A stretch of 64,000 nucleotides of DNA from assembly GCA_036852015.1 (NCBI GenBank), contig JAANDG010000056.1, forward strand, positions 310,001 through 374,000, read 5' to 3'. Below the pieces are notes generated by a model, which had not been told where the DNA came from, did not search any database, and saw only the letters and a list, made by a program, of their open reading frames with translations. Below are positions 48,101 to 59,200 of this stretch, in pieces (position 1 is the stretch's first letter; each line of letters opens with the position of its first letter). Source of the stretch: Pelodera strongyloides (lineage: Eukaryota; Nematoda; Chromadorea; Rhabditida; Rhabditidae). Made by a program: the position numbers and the translations under genes.

Positions 48101-51100
48101 CACCTCGTGTTATTCGCCTTGCACAATGATATCGCATACTCGGCCACAACGGTCTTTCCAGCAGACGTGTGCGCCGCGACAAACACGCTCTCTCCCTTTT
48201 CCATACAAACGACTGAGGCCTGTTGGAAGGGGTCCAAATCGAATGGGTACTGCAATAGGGTAACAAAATAAAACAAAGCCGGAAATATTTACAAATTAGT
48301 ATATTTCTGCAATGATAAAATACGGGACACGGACAGTTACTAGATTAGTTCCTAAAGATTATACCAAAGGCCATACCAAAGGTCTTGGTGTCATCTTATT
48401 TTAAAAGAAAGATAAATAATGAAAATTACTACCTTCTTGGCCATTCTCGGCATCAATTCCTTGTACTCCGGCAAGTCAGCATTCGTATTTAGGAGTTGCG
48501 CGTATGCGAACGTTGGTTCTGGTTTACGTGGAGGATCCGACAATCGAGCCTTGGTAGCCAAGAGGCTCTAAACGCTTGGTTAGCACCTTTTATCCAGAAC
48601 AGTAGCAATCCTAAGGTACCACTTTACCTCAGGTACTAAAAAAGGATACAATGCCCATCTTTGCATTAGTGTACTTAAACATGTAGAGGAAGAGAGGAAT
48701 GTATGCCTCGACGGGTTAACGTTACACCATACCGTACTACGTACTAGACCTACCAATCTACAGAACTAGTCGCAGCCCGCGCAGCCGTATGCCTGCGTGT
48801 ACACAGTACAACTCAATAGGGATGAGCAACTCAATAAATTCAGCTATGTCAGTACCTCCAAGTCCTCATCGCCTTCTGTGATATGTTCAGTCTTATCCTT
48901 CTCGCTCTCCTCCGGTTTAACCGCTTCTACCTTCTTCTCAACCAGTGGTTCTGCACCGCCAACAAGCTCCATCAATTCGAAGATATCGGCTGTGTCCAGG
49001 TCAATTGCAGACTAAAACCATGAAATAAGCAATCAGCTAGAAAATTCTGAGCTACATCCAGGTCCATAGCAGACTGAGACCCGAAATCGGCAATTAACAA
49101 GTAATAATTAGCGTCTGGAACATTCGTACGATTTACGGTAGCAGTACGGTTAGTACGGTAATAACTACTCCAGTCGCAGCTGGTACCTAGAGCGAAGCTA
49201 GTAAATGAACCTCAACGCGCCATGCAAATCAACATACAGAATTTCCTTTAAACTGAAAAAGCCTAAAGTAACTGCCTTTTCATCCATAACTGGCTTCGCG
49301 ACCTCAACCACTGGCTTGTTTTCAACGACGTCGACGGCAGACAAGTCAACGCGAGCTTGAAATCCTGTGGGCCAGTCGAGAAGGTCTAGAAACGTGTGTC
49401 AACGAAAGACTGAGCCTGAGCCTAAGCCTAAGCCTAAGCATAAGCATAAGCATAAGCCAGAGCCTAAGCCTCAGCCTGATAAAACCTCCAAGACGAGCTT
49501 GTTGAAGGGCTACGAACGAGAGAACGCGCATTGCTAAAATACATACAGAGATTCAAACCCATAAAGCCGATGTCGCTAGCAGCATCAACGCACAATTAGA
49601 GAACGATTCTTAATTACCGTACGACCATACGTAATAAATTAACGGATCAGTAAACCACCGACCACATACATCACACATGGGGTGGAAAAAGAACCTACTT
49701 TCAAAAGCCAGATATTCCTCTTCTGTTGACTGTAACTGGCCGCCATCACGATCAAGTGCAAGTACGTTATCCAAGTTTCCTTCAAAACCACCTAAAAATA
49801 ATAGATGATCATCCGGTTGAGCACAAATAGGTAAGCAGGCGCTATTGATAAAATATACGTCCATATCCATAATCATCGACAGACAGTACCTCTCGCACGC
49901 CTGAACATCGACCTGCATTTGGTTTTTGGTTTCAGTTTTTGAGTTCGTGTCTTCAGAGACATAATTTCCTTTTAAAATATATAAATACCAGACGTCTGTC
50001 GTCGCCTGAGGCGACTTTTAAAGTTCAGGAACAGTGTGTGAAACGTTTGCAACGTATCTTGAAAAATCATGAAATAAGTTACGTTCGCTTGCTCAAGACT
50101 GGGCTCCGCTCTCCTTTTATGGCCTTTAGATATTCTAATTTTCTTTTCGTTCACACAAACAAAAAAGTAAACTCTTCTCCCTTATATGATAAGTTATACC
50201 TGGAAAGAAGGGAACATTACTCGACGATCCTTTGATTCCAGATACGGTCAAGCACGGAGCTCTGTAATGCAAAGCGTAATGGGGTTTGCAAGTATCCCCA
50301 AAATTCGGTGTGATTCTGTCAATACTACCGTATTTCTGCACGAAACCTGCATATATGATATGAAAAATTAAAAATATTCTCGTGTATTTCCAAGATACTG
50401 TAAATTTTCAGCATACTTGCAAACCCCATAAGTGACAAGCCCTGAATCAGTGGTAATTTTGTACACAAAGTTTTTTTTTTAATTTTTTTTTACACTTTTT
50501 TACAGTTATGAGCCCAATATTAGCGGCTAACACAGGTGGATGTCTTGTCTTTGCTGGGCATAGCACTATAGCATTTGAAAAGGAGAGAGATACCATACAG
50601 CAACTCGATGAGGCGTATAAGCATGCAACGCTAGTTCATAAAGAGTGCAACATATTCGCCAGTATGTCTCTATCAATAACAAACCACCAACCTATTCAAC
50701 GACATGCTTGTACTGGCTCCGCCCATCTCCTCCTTATTCCTCTCCACTTCACGAAAGTCGACCATTTTACCGTTGGCGTCGAATATTGGACTGAAAACAC
50801 GATTTCTTTAAATGAGGTTTTTCTCGGGAGCCCCCCAAAACCAACCTTGTTTAGAATAATATAATATAGTTTACTGATATACTGATCACATATATCGAAC
50901 TCCCTGTGATCCGTACTATCATACACGCTCACAACGCTCATGCAAACGGATACATACACAGGAAGGCGGAAGGCGTGAAAGTGAGAACCACTAACATCCA
51001 CAAGGATCAAATATAAACATCCTTACTTGATATGAACGCTGGCCGGCATCGGTACCATCAAATCCTCGAGAAGGTCTTCAAGTTTCTCTTCTCCGCTTTG

Positions 51101-51544
51101 CGGTAACCTGTACGATGAGACTGTGATGTGTGAACGGTGAACGTACGGTAACTACACACTCGCAAATTATAAACACGTACATACTGTAATTAATGCACTA
51201 TGCAGAAGTATCTAATGGAAATATGGAAAGGTGAACCTACAGTAGCTACATACTCACGAATTATAAAAACGGTACATACTGTAATTACTAATTACATATG
51301 CACTATGAAGAAGTATGTAATGGAAAGGTGAACGTACCGTAGCTACACACTCACCAAATATTAAAACGGCACATACCGTAGTTACATGCATAAGTGAAGA
51401 AGCCAGCCTTTCTATACCCAGAACTTACTTATACGTATCCGCCACACTGTATTCCGGAACATTATTGATTATCGTCTGAATTGCCATAGTACGGAAAACC
51501 TTCTCGGCTGCCTCGTCAATCGATAACTCCTCATCCTCACTCAT
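35268..51544 (-). CDS. skih-2: SKI2-type superkiller RNA helicase (SKIV2L), complete
   Basis: Thirty-eight exons join in phase (3735 bp, 1244 aa). First exons: 51429-51544, 51027-51107, 50692-50790, 49890-49912, 49699-49791, 49273-49385, 48856-49011, 48433-48567, 48104-48249, 47624-47770, 47238-47343, 46750-46835, 46472-46553, 46002-46091, 45790-45888, 45321-45406, 44934-45060, 44520-44630, 44038-44163, 43658-43765, 42321-42400, 41710-41791, 41142-41254, 40854-40980, 40587-40679, 40353-40450, 39932-40051, 39335-39440, 38835-38945, 38285-38395, 38034-38114, 37651-37710, 37115-37198, 36550-36624, 36194-36253, 35754-35828, 35484-35552, 35268-35327. SKI2 is the 3'-5' helicase of the SKI complex that feeds cytoplasmic mRNA to the exosome. 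Motifs: AHTSAGKT (about 298-305), [15 protein letters not shown] (about 389-392), SAT (about 420), MAGRAGRRG (about 675), and a C-terminal DSHCT region ending [17 protein letters not shown]. Length matches human SKI2. Oddities: a 23-bp exon, an RGG/Gly-rich insert, and large repeat-filled introns. TTAG touches the ATG, suggesting SL trans-splicing. Confidence 0.96.
36916..37097. mobile_element. family B element in SKI2 intron
   Basis: TTAAAGCGAAATACCGGTCGG to GGCCGCTATTTCGCTTTAA; 18 bp downstream of the donor of exon 37115-37198. Confidence 0.88.
37315..37450. mobile_element. palindromic family E element (subtype 2)
   Basis: CAGAGGCCGTATTCACCAAC at the left, GTTGGTGAATACGGCCTCTG at the right, with inverted GGGAGCCCTCC/GGAGGGCTCCC inside. 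In a SKI2 intron. A diverged copy is at 61147-61311. Confidence 0.85.
38685..38775 (+). mobile_element. truncated 3' end of a putative non-LTR retrotransposon
   Basis: About 75 bp (TTTTCTGTCTTAACTGTATT ... GTGCGCACCTTTATGGTG, then TAATAAATTAT) nearly identical to 41912-41985. A small hairpin CACCTTTRTGGTG precedes AATAAA and an A/T microsatellite, which is what 5'-truncated LINE tails often look like. Family not identified. Confidence 0.5.
39088..39165 (+). repeat. tRNA-like sequence in SKI2 intron
   Basis: GTAGCTCAACCGG (A box) and GGTTCGAGTCC (B box). The acceptor stem pairs only partly, and the anticodon loop has G where tRNAs have U33. Probably a SINE head or pseudo-tRNA. Confidence 0.55.
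39485..39920. repeat. ~435-bp CA/GT microsatellite in SKI2 intron
   Basis: Nearly pure CA dinucleotide with GCA/ACACAT variants. It starts about 12 bp after the donor of exon 39932-40051 and fills most of the intron. A block CGGGCTCACCACAAACACR is present twice (39661 and 39838), so part of the array is itself duplicated. Long open frames here are a by-product of the dinucleotide. Confidence 0.95.
41274..41402. mobile_element. family E element (subtype 1)
   Basis: CAGAGGCCATATTGACCACTC to GATTGAATATGGCCTCTG, with inner inverted AATTCCC/GGGAATT. In a SKI2 intron, 20 bp upstream of exon 41142-41254. Relatives at 19965-20052 and 51582-51711. Confidence 0.75.
41522..41704. mobile_element. family B element in SKI2 intron
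   Basis: TTAAAGCGAAATACCGGCCGG to CGACCGGTATTTCGCTTTAA. Its right TTAA ends 5 bp before the donor dinucleotide of exon 41710-41791. Confidence 0.88.
41912..41985 (+). mobile_element. truncated LINE-like 3' end, second copy
   Basis: Nearly identical to 38685-38775 up to the AATAAATTAT tail, then a TTA microsatellite. Confidence 0.5.
42413..42735 (-). repeat. 53-bp tandem repeat, 6 copies, in SKI2 intron
   Basis: Six units starting GAACCACTTACGTTCGC at 42421, 42474, 42527, 42580, 42633 and 42686, almost identical. It begins about 13 bp upstream of the acceptor of exon 42321-42400. On the transcribed (minus) strand each unit contains GTAAGTGG, a perfect 5' splice-site core. Confidence 0.95.
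42941..43398. mobile_element. palindromic TTAA element, family A, copy 3
   Basis: TTAAAGGGACGGGCCCATC to GATGGGCCCGTCCCTTTAA, very close to copy 1 at 10319-10768 including its interior. In a SKI2 intron. Confidence 0.9.
47026..47196. mobile_element. TTAA element, family B variant
   Basis: TTAAAACGAAATGCTAGCCCC to GGGGCTAGCATTTCGCTTTAA, with arms of about 80 bp that include AATTTGCATATGATAAG. Same terminal hexamers as family B but a different core. In a SKI2 intron. Confidence 0.82.
49411..49479. repeat. interstitial telomere-like TTAGGC block
   Basis: Eleven or so hexamers of GCCTAA with GCATAA and GCCTGA variants (minus strand TTAGGC). In a SKI2 intron, 26 bp from the acceptor of exon 49273-49385. 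TTAGGC is the nematode telomere repeat. Smaller blocks at 24956-24974 and 56666-56684. Confidence 0.8.
50279..50429. mobile_element. palindromic element H
   Basis: ATGGGGTTTGCAAGTAT at the left and its inverse ATACTTGCAAACCCCAT at the right. In a SKI2 intron. Relatives at 32497-32815 and 33541-33697. Confidence 0.85.
51125..51405. repeat. ~100-bp imperfect tandem repeat, 3 units
   Basis: Three diverged units marked by GGTGAACGTAC, GTAGCTACA-type and TATGCAGAAGTAT-type words, in the first SKI2 intron. Confidence 0.6.
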
Positions 51545-51552
51545 CTAAGCAA
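51545..51552 (-). other. candidate spliced-leader acceptor of SKI2
   Basis: Minus strand TTTGCTTAG followed immediately by ATG at 51544, with no UTR between. Fits nematode SL trans-splicing and supports this start. Confidence 0.6.
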
Positions 51553-51581
51553 ATACATTCACTTTTCTTTCTAGGAAGTAC

Positions 51582-51711
51582 ACTATATTCACCACTCGAG
51601 TCACATTCCCCTGGGAGAGAAAATAGTATTCAAAATGAGAGTCGCAGGAAAAAAGACACAAGTCCCCTCTCGGGCCGAGGGAAAAGGAAACTGAGTGGTG
51701 AATATGGCTAC
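51582..51711. mobile_element. family E element
   Basis: CTATATTCACCACTCGAG to TGAGTGGTGAATATGGC, just upstream of the SKI2 start codon. Confidence 0.65.
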
Positions 51712-52200
51712 AGAACGCCATATTCCCCCGAACTCAGTTTCGAAGCAAAGGAACCTTCACAGAAGCCAGCACAGTCACGAAAGACAAGTATGTTTATGTA
51801 GATTAAATTATATTGTAGTACCAATAATGATCAACCACGATCAAATTACAGTACACCATCTGACGGTGACACTGCCGCAGTCAACAGCGTCATTGCGTCA
51901 CACCAGTAGTGGCAATTAACAAATTACAGTAAAAAAACATACAGTACCCTTCTGAACGGCTCACCCTTACAGTATATTATTCCAAGAATATTCAAAACCA
52001 ACAAAGTGTTTATTCAGATCTCGTGCAGAGTGCAGACCAAGCAAGAAAGGAAACCAATGGCAAAGGTAACATTAGTTAAAAATGAGAAAACCACAACCAA
52101 AACGAAAAAGATGCCTCATTGAGACTTAGAATTAGTGATAAGAATATCAAAAACAATGATCATGTCTAAGACCAGCACATACATCTTACTGACAATGCAC

Positions 52201-52262
52201 TTAAAGCGGTATAACAACTGGTTTTTGAAACATTTCAAAAACCGGCCGTTATACCGCTTTAA
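52201..52262. mobile_element. minimal TTAA hairpin, 62 bp
   Basis: TTAAAGCGGTATAACAACTGG to CCGGCCGTTATACCGCTTTAA with a loop of about 20 bp. Intergenic between SKI2 and the P5A ATPase. Confidence 0.85.
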
Positions 52263-52505
52263 GACGTGTAAGATAGTTACGCTCGTCAAGATCGTTCGCG
52301 AAGTATTGGTGAACTACAAAATTCAACCATTTCCAAAAAAGGAGAATAACACAGAAAGCTTGATATCTCGTTAGAAACTAAAAATCACAAACATAACATT
52401 TCTTCGGTGAAAGAACACACACAACAATAGTGAAACTACAAAGTTATTACGCCTAGTTATCATTTTTAACGAGTTCGTAGAACAAGCATACACGATTAGA
52501 AATAT

Positions 52506-52702
52506 TAAAGCGAAATACCGGACGGACGGTTACGGACGGTTTTTGAAACGCATCGTAGACAGCTGAATTCTTACGTATTTATGCTAATTTGCTCGAATTT
52601 AGCTCGATTTTTTATTCTAATTTACTCGCTCACTTGCACAAGCTGCATAAGAATGCTGGTGTACTCAATGTGATTCAAAAACCGGCCGGTATTTCGCTTT
52701 AA
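52506..52702. mobile_element. family B element, intergenic
   Basis: TTAAAGCGAAATACCGGACGG to GGCCGGTATTTCGCTTTAA; the left arm has an extra GACGGTTACGGACGG. The rest of 51.7-53.2 kb shows no gene. Confidence 0.87.
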
Positions 52703-53267
52703 ATCGGTGAGTTAGAAAGCACAACTGACAACACAATAGAGAATATCACAATCGTTTGACTGGAGATAAATAAATAAGTAAATCAATAAATAAAGACCAC
52801 CAATACATTCTTAGTCTTAAAAATAACATAACTATAACCAGAGCAGAGGCCGCTCCAATACCTAACAGTAAAAGTCGAAAATTAGAAAGATGCATAAAAA
52901 AGACAACAACAGGCAAAAACATGCACATGTCCCAATAAATTACTATGCAAATCAATAATATCCCCAAATATAAACTATTTCATTCAGCGCATGATATATC
53001 TCATCTGACACTAACTAGATACTCAAGTCTCCGCCGGAAGCTCATAAAATAAAGATATTCCTAACAGAAATTACTTGCATAGTTCAATAAGTTCTATTCG
53101 ACATCAAAACAAACTCCTGAGACAGCTGATAGATAGCTCACCCCGTAACAAAGTATTAGTATGAGAACACATCAGATACCAAGTATCATATAAGCTATCT
53201 AGGATAGCACGGCAAGCATAACGTCCACGTCTGACTGTCGATATAATAATGTATGTCTGTGAAACAT

Positions 53268-56200
53268 TTAGAACATATCTCCTAGGAAGAAGTTGAGTCC
53301 TCGGTCAATCACATAGCAGCCGACCAAGTCGCCCAGCACACAGTAGACTAATGTGTCGCGGAGCTAAAGTGGATAAAATACAAATAATTGGACTCTGTGA
53401 GCATTGAACAAGGGGCACGCATCAGCAAATTTCCGCAAAAGAACTAAACCATGGTTAGCAAATTGAACATGTTTTCCTGCGCAACTGAGAAGAGTTCAAC
53501 GTTCACGATGCACGATTCAAGTCGTGAGTTACATGTTCCAGTAATCTATGTGATTGGTCATTTGTGAATATATACGTAAGTAGCTTTGCGTCTTGAAATA
53601 AACCCTACCTCAAACTGCGTGCATATACTAATACAAAAATCGGACACCAACCTCAGGGAGCAATCTGCCCAACTTAAACTGCGTAAACGTGCTCACGTTC
53701 CAATAAGCCATGTTCATGCCCTTATGCCAAGCCAATACTATGCGAATGACGATTACTGAATATAACATACAAAATCGCTCACCTCAGTGGGCAGCTTGAC
53801 CAACTCAAACTGCGTGACCATGTCGTCGCTCGCTCCAGTCGCCAGCGAGAAAACACTGAAGCCAGAGAAGAGGACACTGTAGAGCATCGGCTTGTTCTCC
53901 CACAGACTCTCCATGAACGGGCGGCCCTAGAATTACGTAACAGTAATAGTAATAAAGCTATAGTATCCCATAATAATGATTCAACCGTCGAGATGAATTT
54001 GAATGCAAGTCAAAGGTAAAATCCAGCTCGTTGTCAGAATTCAAGAGATGTTATCCCAAAAAAATGTTCCTTGCGTGAGTGTTAAAACATCAAAAAAGTA
54101 AGAATTAAGAATGCACAATTACGTCCTAGTTATGCAAGTGGTGAAACATCTAATTTTTTCCATGTGTCCTTCACAGCTTCACACGGTTCCTTTCCTTTGC
54201 TAGAGAAAAGCGCGCTAACAGCTAACATAGTTTGTAAGTATGTTCTTATTTAATTATAAATTTATAATATAAAGAATAGCTTTACATACCCGATAGTTGA
54301 CGGCAAACGTGCAGACTTGCAGTGCCATTGAAATGATGTAGACAGTGCTGTTTAGAATGTTCGGGGAGAATTTCGATTCAAGGTCGATCTTCGCATCCCT
54401 GGATATAGTTATAGTACGACAAAGCTAAAGGTCTAAGGTAGACCGTTAAATCCTAGAAGTCTAAGGTCTAAGGTACAAAGTCACAAGATGCGCTTACATA
54501 ACGACACCCTAAGCAACCACCTAGGAAGTCCCTAGGCCTTAGCAGTCTAAGGTACCAAGTCACCAACCTCGGCTCATATTCATGTGCCAATTGCACAATG
54601 TACAATAGTACTGCAAAATGAAGTGCGAACTGCATGGTCACTGTCAGAAGGGTGTACGCGTTGAAGATATTGGCCATTGGACGTTGTCGTGACAATGTTT
54701 TCAGTGGCTGAAAACAAAAGAGAAGAATTTATATCTCTGAGGAGAAGTAGCCATGTACCATTTTCGACATGGTGGCGCTCACTTCCGGTACACCAACCTA
54801 CTGTATGTTTACACATTTAATTAATCATTATAGCTCTTTAGCTTTAGTTTTCAGTTCATCTGTTCAACAAATCTACTATGACCTAGACCAAGACTAGGTG
54901 AAATCGGAAAACAGCAATAATATAACAATTAGACCAGTCTTTAAATCAACTTAATGCTCCATATTCCCGCGGCAAACGCAGAATACTCACGACTCACAAT
55001 AATTCCCTTATTTCTTAAATCTTTCACAAGGCACCCTGGCACCCTCTCAAGCGGTAGCGTCACTGAAAACAGTAGATGTCACTCACCTTACTCCTCGAAA
55101 CAAACAAGAAGCAGGCAGCGAGCAGTAGTCCCTGAATAGTGGCCTGTGTGTCACTGAACTTGACGCCATCAAGGTAGAGAACAGAAAGTGAATAGGCGGA
55201 GACCAAGGCATTCAAAGCCAGAATCTTGAACATTTGTAGCGTGGTGACCAGTGTACACCGTCCCTGTTTGATCACGTGACAGACTGAAACGACATAATTT
55301 AAGAATTTTTTTTAAATAAAGTGTAAAAAGTTTCATTTATTGTTAGATAAGCTGTTCGCGGTCCACTTACTATGAACTTAGTATATCGGTTTTGCTAATC
55401 GCCGTTTTTACACGAACGAAAAAACACACGATACACAGTGATAAAAAAAACCGTAACCTAACCCACCAAAGGTTGCAACACGGAAACATCGTCAAACTAC
55501 CAAACTATGTTGTACATGTGTGCAACTCCATATCGATGTTTCTCAGAAATTTAGAAACACTAAAATGTAATCGTAAACCCAAAGGAACATACTCGACTGG
55601 ATTGAAGTGTATTTGCTGGTGAAGGGAGCAGCGATGCTCGCATCTCCAAGGCGGACAACCTATAAACCAGCAGACCTGCACCTGTAGCGTAATTCCACAC
55701 GTACATAACTTCCCTCGAATCTTTTACAATGATGTAACATTCAACACTTTAACCCAAAAAACTTCATTCACAGCTAAACACACCGTTAGGGATAGTAAGA
55801 CGTACGACAGATAATAAAAAAGTAGGTAATATATCTTACCTGCGATTTCTCCTCCTCCTCGAGCTCTTTCATCATTTGTTCCAACTTCTTTTGAGCGTTC
55901 GAGACCCCGGGGTTAGTTCTAACAATAAGTCAGTGTTCAATAAAAACAGAACAATACAATTCAGCGCAATTGACAATGATCCACTCTAAACTTTCAACAC
56001 CAGTGTCTTTGTGTCTAGCTCTAGACGGAGTATCCCATAACACCAATAAGAGTATCATCTAGCTCTAGCGTTACATATACTACAGTGTTACATATATTAT
56101 ATTATTTACTTCACTATTTCTACATTCCGAGAAAAACTGCAGTTCACAATTAATGAGCCTGAACCCTCAACAAGAATACCTGTGTCTAGCTCCGGCCGGC

Positions 56201-59200
56201 GCATCTCCCCTTCTTCCAACATGAGGTGGTGGTACGGCCGTGACTGCTTTCTTTTCCTTTTCTCTTTCCTTCTCTCTCTTTTCCTCTTCCTCCTTCTCTT
56301 TTTGCTTTTCAGACTTCGTGGCGTCGAAGGGATGGGACAGAAGTGCCACACCTCAAAGACGAATTTCAAATTTGACAATTGCGACGTCATATCAAGGAAC
56401 AAATTCCATCCATATCCCATAAATGAACGAAGAGCGGTTGTTTAGCTTACTGTAAGAACCATAGGAAAGTATAAACAATACAAAACACGCACACAGGTTG
56501 CTTAGCGTATTGTAAGAACTATAGGAAAGTATAAATAAGAAAACACGCACAAGTAAGTATTGACAAGATACCACCTCCGAACGAACTCGGCACGGACAAT
56601 ATCATTCTAGCCTCAGATATGGGTGGCTCGTGAGCACAAAACTCTATTCAATATTCTAATCTCGGAGCCTAAGCCTAAGCCTAAAGCATACTGGACCTGA
56701 ACCCACGTATCTCCACAACACCCAAAACTCACTCACCAACGTTAGCGTGTTTAAGGGCTCCGACATCATTCGTTCCGTCTCCGCACATCAAAGTCACCTT
56801 TCCGGATTGCTTCAGTTCGTGGATCACACGCTCCTGAAGATTGATAATAATAATAATAATCACAATAATAATACTTTCTAATAATAATAAAACTTTGGAA
56901 AATCGTTCAATGTATCTAAATTCAAAGTTTGACTATGTTCCGATTACCGAGTGAAAACGAAATGTTTCAGTAATAACACAAAAGCGCTGTACTAATCCGT
57001 AATATCAGTAGCTAGCCAAATGTCGTTCTCATTCCCGAACTCGAATTCCCACCGCCACCGGTCATATAGCTTTTAAGTGCACGTTTGCGAACGCGGAAAG
57101 TGTAATTCAACTGCACGTTCGCGTTCTATATATAAACGGATTTTGGAACTCGCTACAGTAGCAGTGCAAATAAAGGTCTCAGCACGAATACACAAATTGC
57201 ACCGATTTTTCTTTCAGCGTGAAGGCACATATCGGTTTTGCACCGTGCTATTCATGGAATTCGGCCAACGTGCAGTTGAATTACACTTTCCACGTTCGCG
57301 AACGTGCACTTAAAAGCTCTATCAGGCACCCAGCATCGGTCGGGCAGAATCAGGATACATATAGAGAAGAGTCTGTAGAAAATGATACAACTACCAGTAG
57401 ACAACCATAGCTCTCGCAAACATTTCGAAATCAAATGCTTACTACACACAGTACCCAGTAATTTGTTTCTTTCCGCGGTCCAAGTGAAGAAATTATTAAA
57501 AAAAAAGATTACGAAAAACACAAAAGTCACAAACCTTTTGCTTGGGTGCCATTCTAGCGTAGACTCGTACTCCCGGTAGAAGTGCGCGGAAAAATGCCAA
57601 GTGTTCGGTGGTGAGATAGGTGAATGCCTGAACAGACAATGGAAGATATGAAATCACTTTCTATATCGCTTACTAATCGAATACGAGTTCCTCCTTGCTT
57701 CCCCTTATTATAAACTTTTTCGTTATCCAATTTTTTCGCGCTTGTTCACGTGCATTACTACACTTTCAACGTAGCGAGATTTTCATAGAGATCATCCAAT
57801 CCCAGAAATTAAGAAAAAAAGGCAAATCCCAAAAACAGCATCGCTGTGTATAATCATTACCATACATTACTACAACAACCGTTACAGCCTTACAGTATAC
57901 TTACATAATAATGTTATCGCTAAAATCTACAAAAATCTAGAAACCAACCGCTCCAGTGATACAAAATTCGTGTGACATGAAGAACGTTTTCCAGCTCTTC
58001 TTTTCTGGAACCGCGCGGAATGTTTCCGTCTCGTCCACCGATTTCCATGCCCAATTTCCGTCTTCCGACGGCTCGTCGAGCACCAGAGTGGACAACTAAA
58101 CATGGGGTGGTAAGGTAAGGTTAAGGTAAGGTTAAAGTTAAGGTTAAGGTAAGGTAAATCAAGCTAAGGTTACGTCCATCTTTAAAAGTGGACTCATTCT
58201 CAATGTCTAAGGAGTTTACGACAATGATTTTTCTCCGCAAACCGTCAAGTATAGAACCGTCAAGTCTTCACCTATAAACTGAAAAAAAGCCTACCCTCTT
58301 ATTCGTAAACTTGAGCACATTGGCAACATGACAGGCAGTCAACGGGTTGTCTCCAGTAATCATAACGACCTGAAAGGAAATAAGTCATAAAGATGCGGAA
58401 ATGTGTGAAAAAAGTTGTATGCTGTACTGTACGTCAATTGTCTATTGAAATACTGCCAAAATGGGTGTATTCTCGAACTTTTTCGCAAGCAAAACCGCAA
58501 CGTAAACACAATATGAAGTAGAAAAAAAGCATTGAGTTCAACTATTTTCAACATAACATACCTGATGCGAGCTATCAATAATCTCCTTAATCATTGCTTT
58601 AGTGTCCGGCTTCAGTGGGCAAGAAATCACTACAAATCCTGCGAAACGCAAATCGCACTCGAACCGTTCTCGCTTGGAATCGCGCATCTAAATTGAATAA
58701 TCTTCAAACTAGAAAAGAAAGACATAAAACATAGAAAAACTAACGTCCAAATAGCGCTCACTTCTACCCCTGCGATTCATTCTACAATTTACAAAGTGCG
58801 TTACCATTAACAAGAAAAGAACTAGAAACTAGAACCGAAAAATAGTGCATAACGTGGAAATTCGAAATGCTGAAACTCAGAGAAGAAAGATTGCTAGACT
58901 ATGGGTATGGAACGCAACATTGATGGAAACTGGTTTTACCAAATAAATTCAAATGACTGGAAATCCACATAGGAATTGCAATCATTATCAGTTAACTCAA
59001 CAACTCAACTCAACTAACCGATAATAATCTATAAACATTTAAACATACAATAATAATAATAATTATAAAACAGCAAAAAAAAAACATACCTCCTGGAAAG
59101 TGAGTGGTCCCAAGTCGCGTACTCCCAGCGCCAAAACACGGGCACCTTGCCGTGTCAGTGTTTGATAGGTCGTGTCATAATCGGACGGAAGATCAACATA

